This document shows positions 9,047 to 16,695 of a DNA stretch of 25,275 nt, piece after piece. This DNA comes from CAYFZR01 sp964347835 [NCBI: uncultured archaeon]. Lineage in GTDB: Archaea; CAYFZR01. Within the stretch, counting starts at the first letter, position 1. Every line of letters starts with the position of its first letter. Made by a program: the position numbers and the translations under genes. The notes beneath the pieces were generated by a model. The model was not told the origin of the DNA. It saw only the letters and a list, made by a program, of their open reading frames with translations, and searched no databases. The stretch is taken from assembly GCA_964347835.1 (NCBI GenBank), contig CAYFZR010000030.1:1-25275 (forward strand), read 5' to 3'.

Positions 9047-9793
9047 TTGAAGATTGCTGTTGCAGGAAAAGGTGGTACCGGAAAAACAACCTTTGCTGGA
9101 GTACTCGCCAGAATACTTGACGAAAAAGGGCATAACGTAATAGCCATTGATGCAGATCCAGATATGAATCTGCACACTAGTCTTGGAATCACAGAGTTAC
9201 CGACTCCAGTATCAAGGCTAAAAGAGTTGATAGAAGAGAGGACTATAATGGAATCTGGTTTATACCGGTTGAATCCAAAGGTGAACGATTTAATAGATAA
9301 TTTTAGCGTAAAAAAGAACAAAATAAGACTTCTTGTCATGGGTACTGTCGAGAGTGGTGGAGGAGGCTGTGTGTGTCCGGAGAGCACATTTCTCCGCGCA
9401 TTACTCAGACACCTAATATTAAAGGAGGAGGACTGGGTAATACTAGACATGGAGGCTGGCATAGAGCATTTGGGAAGAAAAACCGCTGAAAATGTTGATT
9501 TGATGGCGGTCATAGTAGAACCTGGACAAAGATCTATAGACACAGCCAATCGGATAAAAGAACTTTCTACAGAGATCGGAATAAAAAATATTTTAGCAGT
9601 AGCAAACAAAATAACTGATGAAGATCAGGTCGAATTTATAAAAAGTTCTATTGAAATGCCTCTTTTGGGAACAATTCCCTACGACGAGAATATTATAAAT
9701 GCTGATATCCAAGGAAAGTCTCCGTATGATCTAAATAAAGATTCTATCTCAGTTAAGTCGATAAAGACTATACTGAGGTCTTTGAGTGAATAA
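9047..9793 (+). CDS. CooC-type nickel-insertion ATPase (second copy)
   Basis: A second MinD/CooC-family ATPase. From the TTG at 9047 it reads MKIAVAGKGGTGKTTF with deviant Walker A at residues 7-14, IDADPDMNL at about 34-42, and the metal-binding C108-x-C110 (GGGGCVCPE). The frame stays open upstream into cdhE, but TTG at 9047 lies 4 bases after TAGGTGAT and puts the P-loop at the normal distance, giving 248 residues. It shares the fold and CxC motif with the cooC inside the operon but is clearly diverged from it. It overlaps the following DUF166 gene by 8 bases. Likely a maturation factor for CODH/ACS; its division of labour with the first copy is unknown. Confidence 0.88.
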   Translation: MKIAVAGKGGTGKTTFAGVLARILDEKGHNVIAIDADPDMNLHTSLGITELPTPVSRLKELIEERTIMESGLYRLNPKVNDLIDNFSVKKNKIRLLVMGTVESGGGGCVCPESTFLRALLRHLILKEEDWVILDMEAGIEHLGRKTAENVDLMAVIVEPGQRSIDTANRIKELSTEIGIKNILAVANKITDEDQVEFIKSSIEMPLLGTIPYDENIINADIQGKSPYDLNKDSISVKSIKTILRSLSE

Positions 9794-10499
9794 AGTAAAA
9801 ATATTGCTTATTTTGCGCGGGAAGTATGGTGAAAGAGTAGAGGAGACTTTGAATAAATACGGGAAAAACGTTTTGGTAGTTAAAAAATTCTCTCTACCTT
9901 ACGAAGTCCCTTCTTTCATAGAATATCCTGAAGAATACTTTCCTAACCATTTTAAGGAGTATTTCAAGGATGTAGATATAGTTTTTACCTATTCTCTTCA
10001 CCCTGACCTCACATCTTATATTGTAGACATTGGATCGAAACAAGGAGTTAATACATTTTTAATACCTATGGAAGATGAATCCGCACTTTATCTGAAAAAT
10101 ACAAGAGAAGATCTTAATATTATTGTTCCGCCTACCTGCTGTAGTCTCGTTCCTGTGGGAGTAAAAAAATTCGATGAATTTGCTAAGGAGTTCGGCTTTC
10201 CGAGGTACAAGATAAAGTTAGAAGACGGGATTATTAAAGAAATAAAAGTGTTAAAAGGCTCACCTTGCGGAGCATCATGGTTTGTGGCTGAGAATTTAAG
10301 GGGAAAACACATAAAGGAAGCGCCAAGACTTGCTGGTTTATACACCCAGTATTATCCCTGTAGATCAAAGAGAGGTATGAATATAGTCACTGGAAAGGAG
10401 AGCCCTATACATCTTGCTGGAAAGTTTCACATGAATGCATTAGAAAAAGCCATCAAGGAGGCTATTGAAGAGGCTAACAAAGACCAAACGAAGAGATAA
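9786..10499 (+). CDS. DUF166 family protein, four conserved-looking cysteines
   Basis: I recognise this as the archaeal DUF166 family, sometimes mislabelled thymidylate synthase in older annotations; its function is not established. It has 237 residues and only four cysteines, all in compact motifs: C118-C119 (PPTCCSL), C161 (KGSPCGAS) and C192 (YYPCRSKRG). This pattern suggests a metal or Fe-S site. The N-terminal half looks like an alpha/beta nucleotide-type fold (KILLILRGKYGERVEETL). There is no signal peptide or membrane segment. The GTG start overlaps the second cooC by 8 bases, so the two are translationally coupled. That context, at the tail of an ACDS operon, suggests a role in CODH/ACS or corrinoid protein maturation. 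This is inference. Confidence 0.8.
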   Translation: MNKVKILLILRGKYGERVEETLNKYGKNVLVVKKFSLPYEVPSFIEYPEEYFPNHFKEYFKDVDIVFTYSLHPDLTSYIVDIGSKQGVNTFLIPMEDESALYLKNTREDLNIIVPPTCCSLVPVGVKKFDEFAKEFGFPRYKIKLEDGIIKEIKVLKGSPCGASWFVAENLRGKHIKEAPRLAGLYTQYYPCRSKRGMNIVTGKESPIHLAGKFHMNALEKAIKEAIEEANKDQTKR

Positions 10500-10502
10500 T
10501 GG

Positions 10503-10512
10503 ATATTTAAAG
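10503..10512 (+). promoter_or_regulatory. TATA box before the DUF99 gene
   Basis: ATATTTAAAG just after the DUF166 stop resembles an archaeal TATA box. Transcription would start near 10530-10535, about 30 bases before the proposed ATG of the DUF99 gene. It would uncouple the informational-gene run from the ACDS operon. Moderate support only, since the region is AT-rich. Confidence 0.45.
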
Positions 10513-10561
10513 ATAGACAATTTTAAAATAGATTTAGAGAGAAGAAACTTAAGTGAGAAAA

Positions 10562-11152
10562 ATGCTAAAAGAGATCTCCCACATAAAAGAAGAGATAAGG
10601 ATGGTAGGGTTCGACGATGCGCCTTTCTCGTTTGATGATGAAGTAGTACTGGTAGTAGGTGCAGTTACAAGAAAACATTATTTGGAAGGCGTTATGAGCA
10701 CAAGAGTTGCAGTGGATGGAAATGACGCGACAAAAAGTCTTATTTCTCTTCTCGTAAATTCAAGACACTATGGACAAATTAGAGTAATAATGCTCAAAGG
10801 AATTACTTTAGGAGGATTCAACATAGTAGACATCACAGAATTTGGCGAAAAGACAGAGTTACCTATTATTGTAGTGATGAGGAAGAAACCAGACTTGGAG
10901 TCTATGAAGAAGGCTCTAGAACAATTTGATAATGCAAAGGAGAGATGGAATAAGATAAAGAGAGCAGGCGACATATTCATATTTAATTACAAAAGAAGCA
11001 AGATATTCCTTCAATCTTACGGCTTATCCCAAGAAAGCGCCATAAATTTGGTGAAACACTCCCTTCATAGGGGAGTTGTGCCAGAACCCATTAGGTTGGC
11101 TCATCTTATAGCGAGAGGAGTAACTTTGGGGGAGTCTAAGGGGCGTGCATAA
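10562..11152 (+). CDS. DUF99 family protein (endonuclease V-like fold)
   Basis: Recognised as the archaeal DUF99 family, which is related in fold to endonuclease V; function unproven. Motifs seen are GFDDAPF near residue 17, VVGAVTRK near 33, GQIRVIMLKGITLGGFNIVD, and ELPIIVVMRKKPD. The C-terminal RGVVPEPIRLAHLIARGVTLGESKGRA is a typical family ending. A GTG at 10553 is in frame, but AAGTGA-gaaaa-ATG (start 10562) fits the GTGA-plus-spacer rule seen before other genes here, so I use the ATG. The next gene starts directly after its stop. It may act on nucleic acid, given the downstream replication genes, but that is inference. Confidence 0.82.
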   Translation: MLKEISHIKEEIRMVGFDDAPFSFDDEVVLVVGAVTRKHYLEGVMSTRVAVDGNDATKSLISLLVNSRHYGQIRVIMLKGITLGGFNIVDITEFGEKTELPIIVVMRKKPDLESMKKALEQFDNAKERWNKIKRAGDIFIFNYKRSKIFLQSYGLSQESAINLVKHSLHRGVVPEPIRLAHLIARGVTLGESKGRA

Positions 11153-11575
11153 ATGGAGGAGAAAAAAAGCGCGATAAAAGAAATCGTTTTATACGCAATA
11201 ATAGGAATACTCGTAGGATTCTTTTTTAATCAAGGTCTTTCATTTGCACTAAATACCGAAACACCAATGGTTGCTGTAGCGAGCGATAGTATGGTTCCTG
11301 TCTATTATCCGGGAGATTTACTTATAGTTAAAGGTGCTAACATGAACAGTATAAAAGAGGGAGACGTCATAGTTTTTAAACCTCCGGGATTTTCAATTCC
11401 AATAGTACATCGTGTTACCAAAATTTATCCTGACAATACCCTTAGGACTAAGGGCGATAATAACAAGGAAGCCGATCCTTGGAAGGTAAAATCGGATTGG
11501 ATTATAGGGAAGGTTATATTTTCTATACCGAAGATTGGTCATCTAAAACTTCTATTGCTTAAGGTAAAGAGGTAA
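11153..11575 (+). CDS. Signal peptidase I, archaeal Sec11-like
   Basis: Membrane serine protease that removes Sec signal peptides outside the cytoplasmic membrane. One N-terminal membrane segment spans about residues 11-33. The catalytic Ser is S46 in SDSMVP; H86 in IVHRV replaces the bacterial Lys, as in Sec11 and archaeal enzymes; D102 lies in TKGDNN. At 140 residues it is short but has all catalytic boxes, and it lacks a clear C-terminal membrane helix. The ATG follows the DUF99 stop with no gap, so the pair is likely co-transcribed. Confidence 0.88.
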   Translation: MEEKKSAIKEIVLYAIIGILVGFFFNQGLSFALNTETPMVAVASDSMVPVYYPGDLLIVKGANMNSIKEGDVIVFKPPGFSIPIVHRVTKIYPDNTLRTKGDNNKEADPWKVKSDWIIGKVIFSIPKIGHLKLLLLKVKR

Positions 11576-11579
11576 TTCT

Positions 11580-12002
11580 ATGATAAAATGTCCTTGTGTA
11601 TGTGGTAATTTTAAGGCGCCCGCTCTTACAGTGGATGGGATTGTTCTAAGAGGTAATGAGATAGCGCTAATAAAGAGGAAAAAAGATCCTTACAGGGGAA
11701 CATGGGCACTTCCCGGCGGATTTGTAGAATGTGGAGAAAGTGTAGAAAATGCAGTTTTAAGAGAAGTAAAGGAAGAAACTGGTTTGGAATGTAGAATAGA
11801 CCAATTATTTGGGGTTTACTCTGATCCAAGGAGAGATCCGAGAGGACACATGGTATCTATCGTCTACGTTCTTGAACCTGTCAGCCATGAATTTTTACCC
11901 AGAACAGATGCGTTAGAAGCGAGATGGTTCAACATAGAAGATCTTCCTGCTCTGGCGTTTGACCATAGCAAAATAATAGAGGATTTTAAGGTGGTTAGAT
12001 GA
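11580..12002 (+). CDS. NUDIX hydrolase, ADP-ribose/nucleotide pyrophosphatase type
   Basis: Cytoplasmic pyrophosphohydrolase of a nucleoside-diphosphate derivative. The complete Nudix box runs from G47 (GGFVECGESVENAVLREV, then KEETGLE): G-x5-E-x7-R61-E62-V-x-E65-E66-x-G68-L69. RDPRGHMVSIVYV resembles small archaeal ADP-ribose pyrophosphatases, but the substrate cannot be assigned. The N-terminus carries C4, C6 and C8 (KCPCVCGN), a small cysteine cluster that may bind metal. AGAGGT lies 6 bases before the ATG. The last 4 bases overlap TFS (ATGA), so translation is coupled. Confidence 0.88.
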   Translation: MIKCPCVCGNFKAPALTVDGIVLRGNEIALIKRKKDPYRGTWALPGGFVECGESVENAVLREVKEETGLECRIDQLFGVYSDPRRDPRGHMVSIVYVLEPVSHEFLPRTDALEARWFNIEDLPALAFDHSKIIEDFKVVR

Positions 12003-12316
12003 ATTTCTGCAAAGAATGCGGGACATTGATGGATATTACAAAGAAAGAGGAGAAAATAATACTTTCTTGCCGGAGATGTAATTCACAAGAAGTCTCAAGT
12101 AAAGATGTATACATCAAAAAGGAATATAAGTTAAAAAGCCAAGAAAAGGTTCCAATAATTGAAGAGATTTCTGTTTTGCCGAGTATAAAGATCCTATGCA
12201 AAGAATGTGGAAACGATACGGCTTACTGGTGGATTAGGCAGACGAGATCTGGTGACGAGCCAGAGACAAAATTTTATAGATGTAGCAAGTGTCAATATAC
12301 TTGGAGGGAATACTAG
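11999..12316 (+). CDS. tfs: Transcription factor S (TFS, TFIIS-like RNA cleavage factor)
   Basis: Induces transcript cleavage in backtracked archaeal RNA polymerase. The 105-residue protein has two zinc ribbons: C4, C7, C24, C27 at the N-terminus and C67, C70, C95, C98 at the C-terminus. The acidic D86-E87 pair in QTRSGDEPETKFYRC is the catalytic hairpin that enters the polymerase active site, which separates TFS from Rpb9-like proteins. GGTGG lies 4 bases before the ATG. It overlaps the NUDIX gene by 4 bases and the OB-fold gene by 1. Confidence 0.95.
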   Translation: MNFCKECGTLMDITKKEEKIILSCRRCNSQEVSSKDVYIKKEYKLKSQEKVPIIEEISVLPSIKILCKECGNDTAYWWIRQTRSGDEPETKFYRCSKCQYTWREY

Positions 12317-12654
12317 TGTCGAAGTCTTTTAGAACGGATTGGAAATTACCGGCTAGATTCAGTAAGATAGAGGAAATAAAGGATGATTCGAGGGTTATAC
12401 TCTTTGGAGTAGTTTTATACAAAGAAGAAGAGACAAATTCTATATTAATAGACGACGGAAGCGGATCCGTCCTTGTTAGATTTGATTACATTCCTCAAGT
12501 TAATGTCAAAGAGTTTGTTAAGGTAATTGGGTTACCTTTGATAGGAGAAAGAACCGAGATTCGAGGAGAAGCAGTACAAGTAATGGAAAATTTTGATTTT
12601 GACCTATATAAACGCGCAGTAAAAATTTTCCAGAAAACCATGGGAGGTATTTAA
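12316..12654 (+). CDS. Small OB-fold nucleic-acid-binding protein
   Basis: A 112-residue protein made of one OB fold (about residues 24-85), read from DSRVILFGVVLYKEEETNSILIDDGSGSVLVRFD, the tRNA-anti/RPA-type OB pattern. A short helical C-terminus (FDFDLYKRAVKIFQ) follows. It has no zinc ribbon, so it is not a full RPA large subunit. The frame opens upstream, but the GTG at 12316, 7 bases after GGAGG, overlaps the TFS stop by one base and is the better start. The PCNA gene begins directly after its stop. Likely a single-stranded DNA or RNA binding accessory factor; I do not know a specific name. Confidence 0.75.
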   Translation: MSKSFRTDWKLPARFSKIEEIKDDSRVILFGVVLYKEEETNSILIDDGSGSVLVRFDYIPQVNVKEFVKVIGLPLIGERTEIRGEAVQVMENFDFDLYKRAVKIFQKTMGGI

Positions 12655-13404
12655 TTGTTTAAAATAGATATTAATGATATAAGAACATTTAGACTTGTTA
12701 TAGACGCTATTTCACAAATAATAGATGAAGGTGCATTCAACATAACAAAAGAAGGAATTAAAGTGCGCGCAATGGATCCCCCTCACGTAGCCATGATAAT
12801 GTTAGACTTGTCTAAACAAGCCTTTGATAAGTATGAAATTGAGAAGGAAAAAACCATTGGTTTGGATTTAGAGAGATTGAAGACAATTTTAAGAAGAGCA
12901 CAGCCAGAAGACATCTTAAAAATTGAATCAGAAGAGAAAAAAAATCTGTTCAAACTTACTTTTGAAGGCGCCTCAAGAAGGAGTTTCACACTACACTTGC
13001 TGGATATAGCAGAATCAGAGTTTAAGACTCCAAATCTCGAATTCGATGCCTTTGTTGAAATTAGATCGGAAGTTCTTAAAAATGCAATAAATGACGCAAG
13101 AATAGTTGGAGATCTTCTAGTTTTTGAGGTAGACCAAGATAGACTCTCAATGAAGTCTTGGGGCGATTTAGGAGAGGTTGACATCGAACTCGACAAAGAA
13201 TCTGAGGGTTTAATAGATCTAAACGTCAAAGAACACGCTAAATCCATGTTTAACGTGGATTACCTCCAAAATATGATGGTACCTTCTCCAATGACAGAGA
13301 CGGTTAAGATTAGCTTAGGAACGGATTTACCACTTGAACTCAGGTTTGAGATACCCAATGGTAATATTACTTACCTTTTAGCTCCAAGGGTAGAATCGGA
13401 ATAA
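12655..13404 (+). CDS. pcn: DNA polymerase sliding clamp (PCNA)
   Basis: Ring-forming clamp that tethers replicative polymerases, FEN1, ligase and other PIP-box proteins to DNA. Landmarks are the N-terminal DINDIRTFRLVIDAISQIIDEG, VRAMDPPHVAMIMLDL (about 40-55), GLDLERLKTILRRA, the interdomain connector region around 117-130, and the C-terminal LPLELRFEIPNGNITYLLAPRVE. The length of 249 residues is exactly typical. The start is TTG (MFKIDIND), after GGGAGGT. It lies between the OB-fold gene (no gap) and priL (1 base), in a replication gene block. Confidence 0.96.
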   Translation: MFKIDINDIRTFRLVIDAISQIIDEGAFNITKEGIKVRAMDPPHVAMIMLDLSKQAFDKYEIEKEKTIGLDLERLKTILRRAQPEDILKIESEEKKNLFKLTFEGASRRSFTLHLLDIAESEFKTPNLEFDAFVEIRSEVLKNAINDARIVGDLLVFEVDQDRLSMKSWGDLGEVDIELDKESEGLIDLNVKEHAKSMFNVDYLQNMMVPSPMTETVKISLGTDLPLELRFEIPNGNITYLLAPRVESE

Positions 13405-13405
13405 C

Positions 13406-14413
13406 ATGGACGTAAAATATCTTTCTCGATTTCCCTTTCTTCCAGAAGCAAAGAACTATGTAGAAAGATTAGAGATTCCCCTAAATTCACTCGTAACTTC
13501 AAGAGCCTACGAAAGAGTGAGGAGAAATGCTCAAATTAGGGTACTCAGAGCATTAGAAAAAGAAAAAATTCAGAGAGAACCTTTAGATCTTAATAAAATA
13601 TTTTCATACATATTTTCTAATCTTTTGGTATCACATATAAATGATGACTATCTAATAAGAAGATACGCTCTATTTGAGGCTAAGCAAGCGCACAGCAATT
13701 TAAAGGGATTAAGCGAGACGAAATTACTTGAAATTGCATCTTCTTTAGGGATCAATGCACGTCTGAATCAGGATTTTTTAATGTACTTCAAAGATTTTTT
13801 AGAACTTACCAATGTACTGAGAAACGATCCAAAATATAAGTTAATAACGCATAAGATGGAGAAAGGTTATATTGAATTATCGAAATTTGAATTTAGTAGA
13901 ATATTACAGGAAAAGATAAGGTTGCATATACAGTCTAAATTACCAATTCCAGTTCCAGAACATATATCTGAAGAATTAGAGAAGTATGCAATCCCTATTA
14001 AGACAAGAATATCAAGAGACAAAAAAAGATTTGAAAAAGAAATATACGGAAGAGTCTCTCAATACGAGTTTCCGCCATGTATAAAGTCTCTGATTTCAGG
14101 AATAAGTGCAGGAGAAAACATTTCTCACATGGGTAGATTTACACTTGTAACATTTCTACTAAATGTAGGAATGAAAAAAGAAGAAATCATAAGCTTATTT
14201 ACAAAATCACTGGATTTTGAGGAGAAAAAAACTTTATACCAAGTAGAACATATTTCGGGAATAAGGGGTTCTGGAACCGTGTATTCTCCACCTTCTTGCA
14301 GTACTCTTAAGACCTTTCAACTTTGTATAGAAAACACTCTTTGTAAGGGTGTGAAACATCCACTGACGTATTACAAGAGGCGTATGAATGCTTCTGAAAA
14401 GAAAATTTTGTGA
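13406..14413 (+). CDS. priL: DNA primase large subunit PriL
   Basis: Regulatory subunit of the archaeal/eukaryotic-type primase, needed with PriS for RNA or DNA primer synthesis. The N-terminal helical domain reads YLSRFPFLPEAKNYV. The C-terminal Fe-S domain has four candidate [4Fe-4S] ligands: the Cys of EFPPCIKSL (about 224), PPSCSTL (about 298), FQLC (about 307) and TLCKGVKHPLTYYKRR (about 313). The length of 335 residues is normal. It starts with ATG 1 base after the PCNA stop and overlaps priS by 26 bases, which suggests stoichiometric expression. Confidence 0.93.
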   Translation: MDVKYLSRFPFLPEAKNYVERLEIPLNSLVTSRAYERVRRNAQIRVLRALEKEKIQREPLDLNKIFSYIFSNLLVSHINDDYLIRRYALFEAKQAHSNLKGLSETKLLEIASSLGINARLNQDFLMYFKDFLELTNVLRNDPKYKLITHKMEKGYIELSKFEFSRILQEKIRLHIQSKLPIPVPEHISEELEKYAIPIKTRISRDKKRFEKEIYGRVSQYEFPPCIKSLISGISAGENISHMGRFTLVTFLLNVGMKKEEIISLFTKSLDFEEKKTLYQVEHISGIRGSGTVYSPPSCSTLKTFQLCIENTLCKGVKHPLTYYKRRMNASEKKIL

Positions 14414-15611
14414 GTATTACAAAAAAAATCCTCCTAAATTGCCGTTATCTTATAACGAGAGGGAATGGGCCTTTATATCCTTTGAAAATATAATGAAAAG
14501 GCACATTGCATTTAAAAAAGCCCCAAACTTCTTGAATTTTTTGTTGAAAGAATGTCCGAGGGACTTATATTACTCTACAGCCTTTTATAAATACCCAAAT
14601 GCCCAAAAAATGGAGGATAAATTCTGGAATGGCGCTGAATTGGTATTTGACCTTGATGCAGATCACATAGAAACAAAATGCAAAGAAAAACACGACTACT
14701 TCCTGTGTAAATGTGGATATGTATCAAAAATAAAAGAAGTTTGCAAGAGATGTAATGGAAAGATGATAGAAAAAAAATGGTTATGCGAAGAATGCTTGGA
14801 AAAAGTTAAAAACGACACTATAAACTTAGTAGATGAATTTTTGATAGGAGATTTTGGCCTCTCCGACGAAGATATACGTATAAACTTCTCTGGTCAGAGA
14901 GGTTATCATGTGCATGTTCTGAATCCAAATATATTTCACATAGGCCAAAAGGAAAGAAGGGAAATTGTTGAGTATGTTATGGGAGAAGGCTTAGAACTAG
15001 ATAGCATACTCGAATCTAAGATTGATATCGATACTCCATACAGAAAAAGAGGAGAGGAAATTTTAGTAGGACCTAAACCATCTGGTTCTGGATGGTATGG
15101 AAGGATAGCGAATGGTATGATTGAATTTCTAAATAATCCAGAAAAATTTAATATTGACTTAGATAATAAAACATTAAAGACCATAACTGAGTACAGAGAT
15201 GAATTGGTTACGGGAATAAAAAAAGGATATTGGCAGATCACGATCGACACCGAAATATTCGATAAAGTAAAGGGCATCATTTCCATTAATCTTGGTTCAG
15301 AAATAGATCAACTAGTAACAACCGATATAAAAAGGCTTATTAGGCTTCCTGAATCCTTACACGGGAAGACAGGTTTGTTAGCCAGAAAATTAAGGCGTAA
15401 AGACCTCTCAGAATTCGATCCATTTTCAGACGCTGTAGTCTTCGATGATAAACCAATTAAAGTCTGGGTAAGGTGGGCTCCGGAGTTCAATTTAAAGGGA
15501 GAATCTTTCGGACCATTCAAAGAGGAAGATGTAGTTTTACCCTCATATGCTGCAATTTTCTTGATTTGTAGAGGAGATGCACGGATAAATGGACAAAATG
15601 GAAATAGATAA
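14388..15611 (+). CDS. priS: DNA primase catalytic subunit PriS
   Basis: Catalytic subunit of the archaeo-eukaryotic primase. D88 and D90 in AELVFDLDAD are metal-binding catalytic residues. SGQRGYHVHV (about 168-177) is the nucleotide-binding motif, and RLIRLPESLHGKTGL the third conserved block. A metal-binding insert spans residues 98-136 with C98, H102, C107, C109, C119, C122, C133 and C136, enough for two zinc sites. The ATG at 14388 overlaps priL by 26 bases. The 407-residue length is somewhat long for a euryarchaeal PriS, partly from this insert. The C-terminus overlaps the GINS gene by 23 bases. Confidence 0.94.
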   Translation: MLLKRKFCEYYKKNPPKLPLSYNEREWAFISFENIMKRHIAFKKAPNFLNFLLKECPRDLYYSTAFYKYPNAQKMEDKFWNGAELVFDLDADHIETKCKEKHDYFLCKCGYVSKIKEVCKRCNGKMIEKKWLCEECLEKVKNDTINLVDEFLIGDFGLSDEDIRINFSGQRGYHVHVLNPNIFHIGQKERREIVEYVMGEGLELDSILESKIDIDTPYRKRGEEILVGPKPSGSGWYGRIANGMIEFLNNPEKFNIDLDNKTLKTITEYRDELVTGIKKGYWQITIDTEIFDKVKGIISINLGSEIDQLVTTDIKRLIRLPESLHGKTGLLARKLRRKDLSEFDPFSDAVVFDDKPIKVWVRWAPEFNLKGESFGPFKEEDVVLPSYAAIFLICRGDARINGQNGNR

Positions 15612-16212
15612 GTTAAATGAGTTGAAAATTAAAGAAAGAGAAACTAGAAGACTATACAATTTGCCACCAGACTTTTATAGGCTCGCCATGGAGTACATAA
15701 AGAGTTTGTCCAACGAATATTCTCAAAGGATAAAGGAAGGCAATCTTACAGTAGAAAGCGAGATGTTAGAGGACGAATTAAGAAATGCCAAAAAAATAAT
15801 AAAAGATATATACGAGCAGAGAGAACGTAAGATACTCCTCAAGGCACTTACAGACGTTAGGAGTGGCGTGGAAGAATATGACATGTCCAACATGACCCCC
15901 GAGGAGAAGGTAGTTTACAATGAAATTGTTAAGAACCTAAAAAAATATCGCAAGAACGTCTTTGAAGGAGATATAAAAAAACCTGAGGTACCAAAAAAAG
16001 AAACTTTGGACAAAGATTTAAAAGAAGTAAATGAAGATTTATCTGCGATTCCTAAGGTAACGATTCGTGTGTTGGAACACATACCACAAATAGTAGGTAT
16101 AGACGGAAAAACCTATGGGGAGTTTAAACCTGAGGACGTAGTAATATTGCCGTTATCTAATGCAGAACCCCTCATAAAGAGGGGTCTGGCAGAGGAAATA
16201 AAGTTGAGGTGA
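15589..16212 (+). CDS. GINS complex protein (Gins51/Sld5 type)
   Basis: Subunit of the archaeal GINS complex, which joins MCM helicase and RecJ-like GAN in the replisome and contacts primase. The helical N-terminal A domain ([26 protein letters not shown]) is followed by a charged linker (about 120-150) and a C-terminal beta-rich B domain ([43 protein letters not shown]). The A-then-B order indicates the Gins51 type. Its place after priS is the common archaeal arrangement. A second ATG at 15598 is an equally possible start; GAGGAG lies about 12 bases before the first ATG. Confidence 0.88.
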   Translation: MDKMEIDKLNELKIKERETRRLYNLPPDFYRLAMEYIKSLSNEYSQRIKEGNLTVESEMLEDELRNAKKIIKDIYEQRERKILLKALTDVRSGVEEYDMSNMTPEEKVVYNEIVKNLKKYRKNVFEGDIKKPEVPKKETLDKDLKEVNEDLSAIPKVTIRVLEHIPQIVGIDGKTYGEFKPEDVVILPLSNAEPLIKRGLAEEIKLR

Positions 16213-16216
16213 ACTT

Positions 16217-16495
16217 ATGGTTAAAATCCCGAAATCAAGGCGTACACACTGTCCTTACTGTAGAAAACACACCGTACATGAAATTGAGCAGGTAAAGAAA
16301 AGGAAGGCAAGCGAACTAAAGTGGGGTCAAAGACAGTTCAGGAGGGTCATGAGCGGATATGGAGGATTTCCAAGGGCATTACCCTCAGGGGAGAAACCAA
16401 CGAAGAAGATTAGTATAAGATATAGATGTAAAGATTGTGGAAAGGCTCACACCAGAGAAGGATTCAGAACAAAAAGATTGGAATTTGTAGATTGA
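16217..16495 (+). CDS. rpl44e: Large ribosomal subunit protein eL42 (L44e)
   Basis: Archaeal/eukaryotic ribosomal protein near the ribosomal E site. It has C12 and C15 in [13 protein letters not shown], and a second CxxC ([10 protein letters not shown], about 75-78) that completes a zinc ribbon. The basic middle [16 protein letters not shown] and a [16 protein letters not shown] loop match the family. At 92 residues it is full length. GAGGTGA lies 4 bases before the ATG. It heads the conserved archaeal cluster L44e-S27e-aIF2alpha-Nop10. Confidence 0.95.
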   Translation: MVKIPKSRRTHCPYCRKHTVHEIEQVKKRKASELKWGQRQFRRVMSGYGGFPRALPSGEKPTKKISIRYRCKDCGKAHTREGFRTKRLEFVD

Positions 16496-16505
16496 GGTGT
16501 TTGTT

Positions 16506-16691
16506 TTGGAACTTGTACCGAAACCAAAAAGTAGGTTCCTGAAGGTCAAGTGCTTAGACTGTGGCAACGAACAGGTAATATTTGGTTGCGCGAGCACGTT
16601 GATAAGATGTATTATCTGCAACAAGGTTTTGGCAGAGTCTACGGGCGGAAAGACAAACGTAAAAACCAAGGTCATTGAAATATTGGAGTGA
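16506..16691 (+). CDS. rps27e: Small ribosomal subunit protein eS27 (S27e)
   Basis: Small-subunit zinc-ribbon protein. The motif KVKCLDCGNEQVIFGCAS through RCIICNKVLAESTGGK supplies four zinc-binding cysteines in two CxxC pairs and an extra Cys. An in-frame GTG at 16497 would add three residues, but that GTG is part of the SD-like GAGGTG, and TTG at 16506 sits 6 bases after it and gives the usual archaeal N-terminus MELVPKPKSRF. The product is 61 residues. It is 10 bases after L44e and ends 4 bases before the aIF2alpha start. Confidence 0.93.
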   Translation: MELVPKPKSRFLKVKCLDCGNEQVIFGCASTLIRCIICNKVLAESTGGKTNVKTKVIEILE

Positions 16692-16695
16692 AATT

